DNA of 64,000 nucleotides from Phoenix dactylifera. Its lineage: Eukaryota > Streptophyta > Magnoliopsida > Arecales > Arecaceae. Positions 11,501 to 23,727 of this stretch are shown here, one piece after another (the stretch's first letter is position 1; the number at the start of each line of letters is the position of its first letter). A model generated the notes under the pieces. That model had not been told where the DNA came from. It saw only the letters and a list, made by a program, of their open reading frames with translations, and searched no databases. The position numbers were made by a program, and so were the translations under genes. The stretch spans positions 30,699,146 to 30,763,145 of the forward strand of contig NC_052399.1 in assembly GCF_009389715.1 (NCBI RefSeq), read 5' to 3'.

Positions 11501-14500
11501 GCCAATATGGATCAGTTTCAGCCAAAATCTAAACCCTTTAATATGAAGGACCGTTACTGATCAAGCACTAGCAGCCCAATAAGGGCTGCAATGAATTAGA
11601 CTGTATTTTGAACAAAGACAACGAGACAAATATGATGGAGCTTAAAACAATTTACAATCTTCTCCAAAGTAGAAAGCCATGCACATAATCATAAAAGACT
11701 CACTGACTATACAAGGGAATGAACATAGAACATTGAACCATTACAAAATTTTTAACAAGTCACAAATTTTAGGTGAATAATTCATGACTAGCCCATAACC
11801 AACAGGCAGGCTATAAAATGTATTGACTTTTTTCATAAAATATTTGAGTTGCCATATTATTGTTATGGCCTGGCACATCCATGTTTTATTTTCTAAGTTC
11901 GCATGTATACAAGTTTGCAAGAGGGCCATAACATGCATGCATCTATGTATATGCATATATTGAATGTTTACATCTTAAACTTTAAAAGTTCTAGTATTTG
12001 TTTGATCTTAAAGTTATGCTATACTTTTGACATATTTTCAGTTTTCCCCATTTCTAACACCTTCAAAATACTCCTGAAATCAAAAAATTGAAACTAATTC
12101 ATATTTGCAGCTTACAGTTGTGTTCCTACCAGAACCCAAACAAAGGTGTTATCACCACCTTGACTTAAAAAGAGGCAGTTTGAAACCAAGATGCATGTAA
12201 TTAACTCTTTATATCTTGCAGAGGGAGCACACCACTACTGTCCAATTCTTTAAACTTGTGGATATCAGTGCTAACCTCATTTCAACTTGCATCACAACCA
12301 ATTCCATGGGTACATATATAGCATGGAGGCTCCATAGCACCCAATACCCATGTAGAAATGAGCAATAAAACCCTAAAATGCAAGGAAGTTATCTTCTCTT
12401 CTGTCATTCTTGTGGGGAAATGAGTGGGGAGGAAAGGGGGAGAGAGAAGGTTTTGAATGTAGAGTTGCAGAGGGTCATGTGAGCAAATCATAGAGGAGCA
12501 GCATCATGAATACAATTACTATTCATTGCTGGTGGTGGAGTGTGGTATAGTTTCACTAGAAGCCATTATATAGGAAGCCTGTTTTGGGAAATAATAAAAT
12601 CCAATATTACAGTATTTTCAAAGTGACAGTTATCTACTAATTTGCCACGTCAAAAACCCAATATTATGACCCATATACAAATGCACAAAGCCTAAGTTGA
12701 AGTCATCAAGCATAGAGAATGTGGCAAAATTCTTGATTTTTGAGCATCAACTACCAGTGAAGCTCACATTTAAACAAGATCATGTGGTTGTACCATGGTG
12801 TTCACAAGACTAATCCAAGCAAGAACTAGATCAGATGAGACGGGAAAAAAAAAAAGAAAATCTCAAAGCATTTGGCTAAATTCCCATGAGAAGGCGAGCC
12901 AAGAAACCAACAAGGCAACTTTATTTGACACAATGAAAAAACAAAGAAAAGTTAAACATGACCAAATTAAGAACTAATTGTAGAAAGTTGAATGGAGTTA
13001 GGCATGAGACAGTCATGGAAGAGAGTGATGGAATTAGTTGATGAAGGACCAAGTGTTTGAAGTTGAGAACTCAAGAAGGGAAAAGTGAGTGCCTGTAGGG
13101 CATCAATTTAGCCATTTACTATCACGAGTCCTGACAAACAGAAATATGCCGAGAAAGACTAGGGGTTGGAGGCAACATATTCTTTCATGGGAAAAAAATG
13201 GCAAAACATAATTAATGGACTATCAGGAATTACTTATCACACCCAACACTCCAAAAAATATATGCAAATCTCCATGGTTTTTAAAAAAAAAGGAACAAAA
13301 AAAGGCCCACAACAAAAGATGCCATATAGGGACTTGGTTAAAAATACTATATGAGATCATATTTTTTTTTTAAAAAAAGTTCAACACTCAATACATTAGT
13401 AAAGAATGCAGGTTAGGTCTTTTTACCTCAAATCAATTGAATAATATGTTGAACATATACCCTTGTCTAACTTGCTAGATCAGTACATTTATAACAAAGA
13501 AATATATCTGGAAATGCAAACGTAAATCATTAAAATAGTAAAACAAAATGCCTGGGTAATAATTTTAAAATTTTACTTGACAGGCCATAAGTAATACCAC
13601 CCATAACTGGGGTACAATTTAGTTACTATGTTCCAGTAGAAATATGATGTTCTATCTGACACCACTTGTTTTATATGAATATGTTCAATTCTGTCTGAAC
13701 TCTGAAGCAGGGCCAAATGCAGCAAACTGCCCATTTATGTCCCTTGCTCCAGTCAATATGCCAAAAACATAAACATACTCAAGCTAACAATTTGTTTTAA
13801 ACAAAGGTTTTCATTTTCAAGAATCCATCAAAGCCCCAGAATTTATATAAGGGAAAAAACAAAGAAAAACATAAGACCCCCAAAACCTGAATCAAGAACA
13901 GAACTGAAACACAGCTACCGCCAGGTAAATTTACCAATGTGGCAAAGAAAAATGAGCAACAAACAAGCGCAGTGAAGAATGAGATGGACAAGAGCAGACC
14001 CACTAATTTGCTCTAATTTCGTGACCGAGCGAAGCAACAAAGCATCTAAGTTGCTAAATCTTCAAGTATGTTGCGAACTTGGCAGAGATAGGAGGGCAAC
14101 CAATTTCCAAGCTATATGAACTAATACAGAACCTAAGTGCTTGAATACTCAACTATATTCAAATAATCAATTTCAGTTGCCAAAGTAGCACATCTGAGAA
14201 TGTTATTTTAATTGATTTCAAGTAAACTTGTGCCATCTTTTTCCTTCAGCCTGCTTCTTTAATTCAACCAAGTGCAAAATCTGCATGTGGTATCACCAAA
14301 TCACCAAGTCATCTCTCTCGTAACCACCAGCCACAGCCCACTTCCAATACAGGTGCGAACCCGCTGAGAAATGCATTCCATTATCATTCAAAACAACTCA
14401 ATCAATTGATGGACAACTGTCTAGCTCTTCTTCCACTTCATATGATGCATGTCACAGTAATTAATCGACTATTAGCCATTAACCCATGCGCTCCACACAC

Positions 14501-14998
14501 CCCTTCCGAAAAAGGAAAAAAAAAAAGATATAAGTTTAACCCACAAATCTCTCTTTGCTACCTCTTACTTTTTCATATTTTTTTTCAAGCTTATCCCAGT
14601 AACCATCAAACTTCAACCAAACAAGGGATGTTATTAACCCAGGAATAAGTGAACAAGTAGGGCTAGCCAGAATTAAAAATAACTACTGGTTAGCTGTCCT
14701 GCATCCAAACACAGCCAGCAATTGAACAAGAACTTATTTCATCGATACCATCAGCCATATACACATATCAAACATGCAAATACATAATTTCCATATGAAT
14801 TCACTTAAAAATCAGAACTGGTTATATTAAAGATTGAAGAGACCATAGCACCGCATTCCAAGTACAATCTGATTTATACCTCAACGCAGGGGAATATATA
14901 TGCTCCTGACCATGAATTGGTACCTCAAAATCAAAAGCACATACCTTCAAGAATGATTGCTGAGTGAATTTGCAGATCTTTAGAAGATGTAGCATAGC

Positions 14999-17268
14999 TT
15001 AGTTTGAACCTGAAGTTGCAGCACAAGAAGCCGACGCATTACCATTATTTGGAAGAGCATTATCATGGTTCTCTCTAACACTTTCATTATTTGGTTCTCT
15101 AACTGAATAAACATTGGAGTCAGGCTGCACAGGAGGAGCACCAGATGTTCTTCTACTTTCTCTTGTGTCCAGGCGCTCCATCATGCGTGAGACAGTAGCA
15201 ATTCCAGCATTGACTTCTCGCCTAACTTCAGACCCAAGATCTGCCACAGTAGAGTTACGCGAAAACAGTCTCTCCTTCCATCCTCGAGTACTCTTTGTGA
15301 TAGAGTCTTTGTACCTGATTGGCAGAAAAAGAACAAGTGAGATGTCCTGGATCAAGTTATGATCATTTTAAAACTGCTTATCTGAGAACAGCATAAAAAC
15401 TTTTAGGATACCTCATTGAGAAAGCATTTAAACGTGATTTCAGAGACTCTGAAAAGGACTGGAAGTCTGACGGTCCTGCTCTATCTTGGTTAACTGGTGT
15501 TGACTGACCAACAAAATTCCTGTTAAAAACAGTTATTAGAGGCTACGCATGAAATGGTGGAAAAAATTAGAAACTAGATATACAAAGATATACAGCAATA
15601 TCTGTTTCCATAAGTACCTGTTGCCAGAAAGACTAGACCTGTTGGCAGTAGCAGCACTGCCAGATGTCAAGACAGCAGCCTGATCAGCTTGAACAGGGAT
15701 CACATGTGGAGTTTGGGATGTGACTTCATCTCCTGTGACAGTAAGGGAAGCTGATGGACTAGCAGCAATGATAGCAGGAGCCGGTTCATTTTCTGCACCT
15801 CTTGGGGCAGAAGAGGCAGAGCCAACAGCAGGCGTATTTGGATGCGCAGAGAAAACCAGAAATTGTGGGCGGCCATGAGCTCCTGACCTACCCCGCTGCC
15901 CTTCTCTTCTGGCAATGTGATGTGCTCTGCCCATTGCAGCAGCAGCAGCTAAGTGCTGCATTATGCGATCTTCCAGCTCAGCATCATTTCCACCTACGGG
16001 TAACTGCATTGAATATTTCAAGAAAAAAAATTCTTAGACCAACCAATAGTATTATATGTTTTTTTTTTCCCTAAAGTTGAGACGACCATATGAGCACAAG
16101 GTAACTTGAATAAATACAACTACCCACATGCTGCAACTCAAAATCTCCAAGTGTTGGATGATGAAAAATGGTAGTATTTCGAGTTTGGTTAACTCTAACA
16201 TTCCTTTCTCGTTCCACAGCTTCAAGTAGTTCTTGACTGTCATTCAGAATCACAAAGCACATGGATCAAAAAAACATAATTCTAACAAATAAAATAAATT
16301 TCAGACATCTACATTAAACAGAAAGAACCTGGTGGGATCCTTCAAACTGATAGGTTGCCAACACATAGGGCATTGAGAACTTCTCTGGCACCTACAACCG
16401 AAAGACTACATATCATACTCTGAAATTGCAACAAAAAAGATTAACCAACAACCTGACATTTATGATTTGGATCCAAGCCATACCACTGCTTGTTGTGCAA
16501 AAGAGGAAAAAATGCTAGAGCATAATATTATCGCAGACACATAGAAAGTTCATGGTATAGGTAACTCGGATAACAGCAATACCAGATAGCAAGCAGGTGT
16601 TCAACAAAAGATATGGTTGGACAAATGACCTATCCTGCACAAGGTTACAGCAACTTCCACTCCACAAAATCCGGAAGTTCCATCATGACCGCAACAGATA
16701 GCGATCGCTCGCATTGCAGTTAACACGATATCAATGAGTAACAAATGAAGTCACATATTTTGGTTTTTTCCCCTTAAAAGTGAAGTTGAAACTACGAAGA
16801 CGAGAAGAGACTGATAAACTTTTTTAATCCAAAAAAGGGGCAATGACAGCAAAAGAATTATTTGTGCCCCGACTATTTCAACTAACCAACAATATCAACA
16901 GAATACGTGCTTCACCTAACTTTTTGTAGTTAAAGAAACCAATGAAAGATAGCATCGATGGCATTACCATTCGAGAATGCACTGAAGATGGAACTCGTGC
17001 TTGCAGCTAGTCACCTGAACGTCCAGAAACAGAAAATTTCTTAGGAAAAAAGAAAATTTATAGTAGATAAAAAAAAAAAAAAGTAATCACAACATAAAAC
17101 TATCATAATCGAGAAAAGGTCCCCGAGGTCGCATACTGTTGAAGGATCACTCTCGCAGAAGGCTTCAAGACAGATGCTGCATGCGTCGTCGCAAGCATCT
17201 TGGACGCCCCCTTCCACAAAAGCCGCAGCTGACGTCAGGTGGCTCTGCATCTTTCCAGTCTCCTCCAT
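14999..17268 (-). CDS. RHF2A: RHF2A-type RING-H2 E3 ubiquitin-protein ligase
   Basis: Coding exons, in transcript order: 17137-17268, 16968-17014, 16329-16391, 16128-16236, 15618-16003, 15412-15519 and 14999-15314. They total 1161 bases, 386 residues plus stop, with one continuous frame over seven exons. The RING-H2 finger is complete: C30, C33, C48, H50, H53, C56, C67 and C70, with the E2-contact Trp at W60. The N-terminal block HLTSAAAFVEGG and the segment after the RING (QELLEAVERERN, then FHHPTLGDFELQH) match my memory of plant RHF2A, about 375 residues in Arabidopsis. The Ala/Ser-rich middle is probably disordered; a conserved-looking stretch RYKDSITKSTRGWKERLFSR follows. Arabidopsis RHF1a and RHF2a are known to drive degradation of the CDK inhibitor ICK4/KRP6 during gametophyte mitoses; the same role here is inference. 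The start at 17268 is the ATG giving the family N-terminus. The gene is divergent in sequence context from the next gene on the same strand, about 6 kb away. Confidence 0.93.
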
Positions 17269-17719
17269 CCTCGATTCCTTTCAAATTAATAACAACAATA
17301 ATAATAACAAATATGATAGGGGAACAATACAAGCTATCAAGAAAATAAACTACATGAAGTTCATATCTGAGAGTCCTATGTAGATCAACTGAAGTCAAGA
17401 AAACTGGCGCATTCCATCGAGAATTCTAGCTAATTACATCCCGAACCCCATCAAAGGCGGAACCTTTACAGGAAATTTCCCCAAAATTCGATCGGTGCAT
17501 ACCAGTTAAAAGGAAAAACCGGGCAAACCAATCAAAAATCGAAGAAATTCCTCCCTAATACCAAATCCAAAACACAGAAGGGAAAGAAAAAGAATAGATC
17601 AATCACCAGCCAATGAAACGGACAGCTATGGCCGGATGGAGAAAATCGAAATAAAAAATGAAATGAAACCCCAAGAAACCGATACAAATGAAAGCGAACG
17701 AGGAGCCGAAAAAGATTAC

Positions 17720-17841
17720 CAGACGACGAATCGCCCTCGATCAGAGCTGAGGAATCGATGGCTCCGCCCTCCTCGTCGAGATCGAGCTCCAATTCGCGGA
17801 GCAAAACGGCACTATTCCTTGGGTGGCGATCAAGAAACCCT

Positions 17842-17879
<38 letters not shown>

Positions 17880-17880
17880 G
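17720..17880 (-). promoter_or_regulatory. Non-coding leader exon and GA-rich core promoter of the RHF2A-like gene
   Basis: A good donor (TCTG|GTAATC on the minus strand) lies at 17720. An acceptor (GAAAG|GAATCG) lies at 17277, nine bases upstream of the start codon. This implies a leader intron of about 440 bases. No ATG occurs in the leader exon, so there is no upstream ORF. A GA/CT microsatellite at 17842-17880 marks the likely transcription start region. Confidence 0.6.
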
Positions 17881-18259
17881 CGTCGGTCTCACTGGAAAGA
17901 TAAGAGAGAGGGGGATCCTTTTTTTTTCCTCACTTTCCCTGCGCCTAATAAACGAATCTGAGCCCCCGAGGAGGCGTTCCCACCTTTTGACCGGGTTGGA
18001 GGGGTTGGAGGGAGGCGAGGGTGGATTGGTGGGCCCAAATTCCAACGCTACCACCGGTGGTTTGGAATGGATTGGGGTCCAACCAAGACTTTATTGGAAC
18101 TTTGGGGTGGCTTGACTTGGCCTATTAGCTGTTAACCTCTATGATTGTTAACCTTTCACCCATATTAGGGTAGGTTTTGTTCTCAAGTTTCCATTTGGGT
18201 TAGGTGTCCACCTTCTAGGATTTCTTGCTTTCCCTTTGCTATTTTCCTTTTTGCACATT

Positions 18260-18353
18260 TTTATGGCTTTAATTTGTGGATGTTGGTTGCATGATTGTTC
18301 AAAAGGTTTATGGCTTTAATTTGTGGATGTTGGTTGCATGATTGTTCAAAAGG
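18260..18353. repeat. Perfect tandem duplication of a 47-bp unit
   Basis: The units at 18260-18306 and 18307-18353 are identical over all 47 bases. They start TTTATGGCTTTAATTTGTGG and end TTGTTCAAAAGG. The absence of any mismatch points to a very recent duplication. Confidence 0.92.
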
Positions 18354-19609
18354 TGGCTATAACTTGCTGCCTTTGCACCAAGCATGGTTTTTATCCTTAT
18401 CTTGTTTGAGCATAGAAAGCATGATCTTGTATTGATATAAGTTGATATAGCTCAGTTAGTCAAAAATACGATATAAGTACTTCAATTAAAATAGCTCTAA
18501 GTTGCGAGAGATTGCAAGTTATGCTAATATGGTATCAAGTGATATTTTGATATGTATATCTAAAGTGTTTAATGTCGGTTGAGATAAATAATATCTTTGT
18601 TCATCTTGGTATTAGTCACCCACTGGGATTTATTATAATACATGGTACATTAGAAATCTTATCTGAGTTTTAATATCTATAAGGTCCATTAAAGAAGCTC
18701 TCATCTTTCTTATTATGTGTTGTTTTCTTAGGGATTACCATGTGGATAGTTCCACTATGGTATATAAATCTGTAGCCTTACTTGTGACATTAAGAAACAA
18801 AAAATATTTTTCAAATATTAAATGATAAGCTTTTGGTTTATAACAAGGGAATATGATACCCTGTAGAGATCCTTTTGAGCTTCAATTATATTGCCCTTAG
18901 ATATTTTACTTATTACAGCCTGCCTGAGTTTTGGCTCCTAGAAAAGGGATCTTGAAATATATCTTCATCCAAGAAAATCGTGAAGAGAAGACTAGGCTTA
19001 TTAATGTTCAAACCACCATGAGCACATATTTCCTTAGTCAATGGCTAGTCTCCATCCTAGACTTTTAAGAAACCGATCCTAACATGACTTGGTCTAACAC
19101 GCTTGGGAAAATAAAATATCTGTACCCTTACAAATTGTGAATTGCTTAAGGATTTGTTAAAGCTTAATGTAATAAGCCAGTTGGCATTGCACAGATTTAA
19201 AGTACACACACAAAAAAAAAATAATCTTGAAATTTAGAAGAGTATAAAATAGAAAAGATAAAAATCCTCTAGTTATTTAAATAAATAAAATTTTCAAGAA
19301 AAAAACACTTCTAGTAAATGGCTGGTGCAATATCCATGGGATGAATGATGTCAAATTTTCCATATCCTTGGAAGTTTTGAGATGCATTATCTTTAAAATT
19401 GTGTTGAAAATTTAAAATAGGCCATGTTCGGAACTAATTTTTTCGCACATATGTGGTAGTAGACATCTGTAAATCTTTGCAAATTTCTGAGATTTTGAAG
19501 TATGCAAAACTTGTGCAAGCGAGGAATTGTACTATAGGATATGTAATATAATGCAACCTATATACATTATTGACCATCCTGATGTCGATGCCCAAATTCT
19601 GCCTGACCA

Positions 19610-20760
19610 TGTTCTGATGATCTGGAGGCATGGAGGACGCAGATCAACCCACTCGGTCCATGATGGTAGAAGACGGAGCTCCAACTGCCGTGAAGAGTCA
19701 CGAATCTGCTCACAAAGCGAAGAGAAAGGCTCACTAGGGTGGTTCCGGCCGGGCTTCCTCCAATGCTTAAGTCAGACAGTGTTTTGGAATAACAGCGTGA
19801 AATAGCAAGAGAATAACAAAATTAGAGTAATCTCCCTGTATCGTTAGGCCTTGAGTTCTTGGCTTGAGATACTCGGCATGGGAGCTCGACCTGGAGTGCT
19901 CAACATGGGAGTGCAGCCTAGGAGCTCAGCATGGCTCTAAACAACAGATTTGTATCCTAGTCTCTAGAGACTCACGTCCTGGTCTCCAAGGTGTACAGAC
20001 TACAAGCACGGCCGAGAGCTCGGCATGGCTCTGGTCTGTGGACACGCATCCCATTCTCCATGAACTCATGTCCTGATCTTTAAGGATGCGTGGGCTGGGA
20101 GTGTGGACATGAGCTCGGCATGACTCTGGTCGGCAGTCACGTATCTCGGTCTCCAGGACTCACAAATGGGAGCTCGGCCTGGCTCTGGTATGCAATCGTG
20201 TATCCTTATCTTTAGGGACTCGCATCTTGATCTCCGAGGATGCGCAGCCTGAGAGCTCGGCATGGCTTTGATCGGAGGTTGCATGACCTAATCTACAAGG
20301 ACTCGACTCCTGATGCCCAATGATGCACGGAAGAGGAGTCGGGTACAGAGGTAGCTACGAGAGCTTGAAAGCCTCTCCACGAGAGCCTCTCACCATTCGA
20401 GCTTGTCGCCATGAGAGCTTAGGAGCTTATCCTTGGGAGTTTCTCACCATCTGTGTTTAGGAGCCTCTACCCATCCCCCTCCTTTCCCCTTTGGAGTCCC
20501 TTGCTCTTGTTTATATATAGGAGGGAGCATGGATCCATTATGATTTAGAGGCAAGAATCAAGGGATTGCCATAACTTCCTTCCTTATCTAGATTCAAATA
20601 TGTTGTAATCTCTTTCCTTATTTAGACCCCACAAAGAATTCAAATTTGTTTTAGATTCAAATCTTTTCCAAATGCTTGCCACATGTTGACCCATGATGGG
20701 TGGGTCAAATTTAGGCTACATCACTTGCCCCCCACTTTCGATTACAAGCCATTCATTCTA
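19610..20760 (+). mobile_element. LTR-like repetitive region with degenerate internal repeats
   Basis: The motif AGCTCGGCATGGCTCTGGTC recurs with variation near 19923, 20013, 20112, 20170 and 20256, each followed by related GGACTC / CTGATCT text. Downstream lies TTTATATATAGGAGGGAGCATGG (near 20509), which resembles an LTR promoter. After it comes AT-rich text ending near GGCTACATCACTTG. This looks like LTR or untranslated retroelement sequence. I see no polymerase or integrase domain and no defined termini, so the assignment is inference. Confidence 0.4.
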
Positions 20761-20989
20761 GTTCGGCCAAAGAAAGTAGTCAACCTAGCTAACTGTAGAC
20801 AGGTTCGAGCTCATCTTTTAAAGTTATGAGTCGAGAGTGCGATCAAGTGCAAAAACTTCGGCTGGTCGTTGAACCCTTCTTTGTTTTAAAAGCTGCTAGA
20901 GTTGGCTTTTTGTGCTAAAAGCTATGAATATCGGCTCTTCACTTATTATAGCTTGGTATGCTGGAGAGATTAGCTCGATGGATCGATCG

Positions 20990-21800
20990 GCCTGCTAGAT
21001 ACTTGCCCTCCATATTTAGCTTCGCTTGGCCGAGGTGGAGAGCTTGGATCTTCCGAATTGTCCCAATCTGAGGAAGTCGATTTGCTCACCAAGTCCTTGG
21101 CTCGGAAGCCGGTATCTCTACTTAGGCCATCTCGAGCTAAAGAGGTCGGTTAGCTCGCCAAAGCTTCAGTGCAAAGGCTGGAACCTCCACTTGGGTCGTT
21201 TTGATCTAGAGAGTTAATTAGCTCGCCAAGTCTTCGACACGAGAGCTGAAACCTCCATTTGGGTCATCTCGGTCTAGAGAGATCAGTTAGCTCGCCAAGT
21301 CTTCGACGTGAGGGCTAGAACTTCTGCTTGGGTTGTCCCGACCTGTAGGAGTCGGTCAGCTTGTCGAGCTTTCGGTATGAGGGCTAGAACCTCCTCTTGT
21401 GCTATCTCGACTTGTAAGGGTTGGTTAGCTCGTCAAGTCTTCGGCGCGAGGACCAAAACTAACGCTCTAGCTATCTCGACCTGTAGGAGTCGATTAGCTC
21501 ATCAAGCCTTCGATGCGAGGACTGAAACCTTCACTTGGGCCATCCCGACATGGAGAGATCGGCTAGCTCACAAAGTCTTTGGCACGAGGGTCGGAACCTC
21601 TGCTTGGGTTGTCTTGACCTGTGGACGTTGGTTAGCTCGTCAAGCCTTCATCGGTTGCTTTGGCCTTCCCAACCTGTGGATGTCGGCTAGCTTGCCAAAC
21701 CTTCGACGGAGGGCCAAAACCTTCGTTTGGGCTATCCCACCCTGTGCAGGTCAGTTAGCTTATCAAGCCTTCAACACGAAAGCCGGTTGCATAGAAAAAG
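20990..21800 (+). repeat. 69-bp tandem array, about 11 copies, partly open as 23-residue repeats
   Basis: The anchor GCTCGCCAAG (with variants) falls at 21084, 21153, 21221, 21290, 21359, 21428, 21497, 21566, 21635, 21690 and 21758, with a weaker copy near 21018. Most spacings are 68-69 bases; one is 55. Because 69 is divisible by three, one frame stays open from a TAG near 21278 to 21862 and encodes repeats ending LARQVFG, LAHQAFD and LAHKVFG. The frame has no convincing ATG start and no known domain. I regard it as a minisatellite, probably inside an LTR element, rather than a gene. Confidence 0.8.
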
Positions 21801-23727
21801 AGCCGGCCATCAAAATAGGGAGAGCTCTGGTTGGCCGGAATTCCTGTGAAATCTTGGCCTAGGAGCACACTGGCATAGGCAGGCAAAGAGAGAGAGCGAG
21901 GTGAAGGCACAAAGACCTCATCTCCGGCAAAAACAGGAATGATGGCACAAAGTATTGGGAAGGAAAGGGAGGATACCCGACAATGATGTATCGCAGGGTA
22001 GGGGCAGAGTTGTAGAAGCCTTCCCTCAGCGGAGAAAACAACAATGACGACGACAACAGCAGAAGCGGCAGCAGCTGCAGGCAGCTACTTTGTTTTTCTT
22101 TCTTTTTATGTGAAGGAAACGACGACAACATCGACATCAGCTATTAGCGGGAGTAGTAAATATTTATCTTGCATGCAGCTTTGCAATGAGCTGATCGAAG
22201 ATTATCCAAAACGCTCAACATCGGCTATTAGCCCAATGTAAGGCTCGACTTGCTTGCGGTCTCTTACAAGCGCTTGCTTCTTTAAGGAGCTCTGAAGGTA
22301 TTCGGTGTCAAAATTTGTCGTTAGGATCTCTTTCAGAACCTGCTGTTGGACTCATGCTACGTTCTCCATCATTAGGATCTCAATTGAGCATCATTATTGA
22401 TATCATGAAGTAGAAGAAAAGCAGTGAGTTTCATGCAAGTGGAGAAAGAACTCTCATGACCAAAGTAGGAATCCAATCAGCTAGGCAAGGATCTAAATGT
22501 ATGTTAACCTATGATCCTTGGGCTCATATATAAAAACAACATCCTCACTCTGAATTGGTGGTCTGTGACCCAAGCAAATCTGCTGTCAGAGTTTACTCTA
22601 TGAAAGATGAAATAGTAACATGCTCCGATTTCCTCCAACTTACTCAGTTTAACCCTTGAACCAAATACAATCAAACTGGAATTTTGCTGTCAGATGACAG
22701 GAAACCCCGCAACCAGCCTCATCAACCTGTGGGAAAACAGAGTAAAAACAGAAGGGCATCCAGCTCATCACAAAACGAGTTCCATAATGCAGTGGAACTG
22801 GATGGAGAAGCACCTCCCTAATTTTGTAACTTTCCATTATGTATAGTAGAAATGGAAGATATAGTTATAGATAGAGATGATATAATAAATGCTTTTCTGG
22901 AATAGTTACAAGCAATCAAATATTGAATCAAACAGGCGTCAACTGCAGGAACCGAAGTGGTTACACGTAATTCAACTGACATGTGAATGCCTGATATTCT
23001 GACCAAATAAGCCCCATTTTCCCTTCTAAGATTAAAATTTTCGAACTCATACCTTCATTTTTTTTGTCGAAAGATATACTATTTGATAAAACAGGTGAAG
23101 GATAGTAGGAGATAGTAAGAGTTGAACTTTATTTCCAAGGATACTCCTAAGAAAATAATATATTAGCTACCATGAAGTTTACTGTTGAAGTGCTAAGATG
23201 CACTTACCACAGAAAAGTACAAAGAGAAATAAAGACGAGACCAAAAAATAAAATCAAGATGCTTCCATTGGCATGAAAAATAGCTGTTACCTCAATTCCT
23301 GGTGACTGAACAACTTTCGGTTATTCTGAGTTGTAAGTCAATCTATCGAAACCAATACAACACACATGGTATCAAATGCTGTAAGAGAAGAATCTAACCT
23401 TCTAACACAATTTCCAATGCGGCCAACCCTTAACTTCATAGCTTCATAAGCATCAACCAGAATCACTTTTAGCTCGACCCAGAAGAGATCTCAGACTCTC
23501 AATGTTAACCCTGCCCCCTTTCTGGTATGATCTAATTCTAATGGAATGTGAAACAGCAAAATATCTTGCTGTGATCTGACCAGATTTTCCCATCTTACCC
23601 TGAAAGAGGGATGCCCTAAGCCTCCTTTGTTACAAAGGAAAACCGATCTTATAAAGCTCAACTTCAATTACAATCAGGCTTCCTCTATGGAATATAGATC
23701 GATCAGACAACTATGGTCCTCATCTTC

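Larger units (their letters stand above)
2842..14998. other. Gene-poor interval between the 2272 gene and the RHF2A-like gene
   Basis: About 12 kb of AT-rich sequence. Apart from the small repeats listed separately I recognise nothing here. Open frames are short, mostly lack plausible starts and have no recognisable domains. AT-rich low-complexity blocks occur near 7330-7620 and 10860-11170. Purine/A-rich runs lie near 10813-10840 and 12845-12860, and a GGT run near 7122-7141. It includes downstream sequence of both flanking genes, but I could not place polyadenylation signals with confidence. Confidence 0.6.
17900..23727. other. Repeat-rich interval between the RHF2A-like and sialyltransferase-like genes
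   Basis: It starts with the upstream region of the RHF2A-like gene. It then contains a 47-bp perfect tandem duplication, a GC-rich degenerate repeat region (19880-20330), an LTR-like stretch with a TATA motif (TTTATATATAGG near 20509) and a 69-bp tandem array. No gene was recognised. The sequence from 22300 to 23727 shows no domain or repeat that I can identify; it includes the downstream region of the sialyltransferase-like gene. Confidence 0.55.

Noticed and set aside
18444-18470. tRNA-like string GATATAGCTCAGTTAGTC
   Set aside because: It resembles a D-arm, but no anticodon arm, T-arm box B or acceptor complement follows at the right spacing.
21859-22241. Ser/Leu-rich and Ala/Thr-rich frames on both strands
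   Set aside because: Low-complexity composition from simple repeats such as ACA/ACG runs; no domain and no conserved start.
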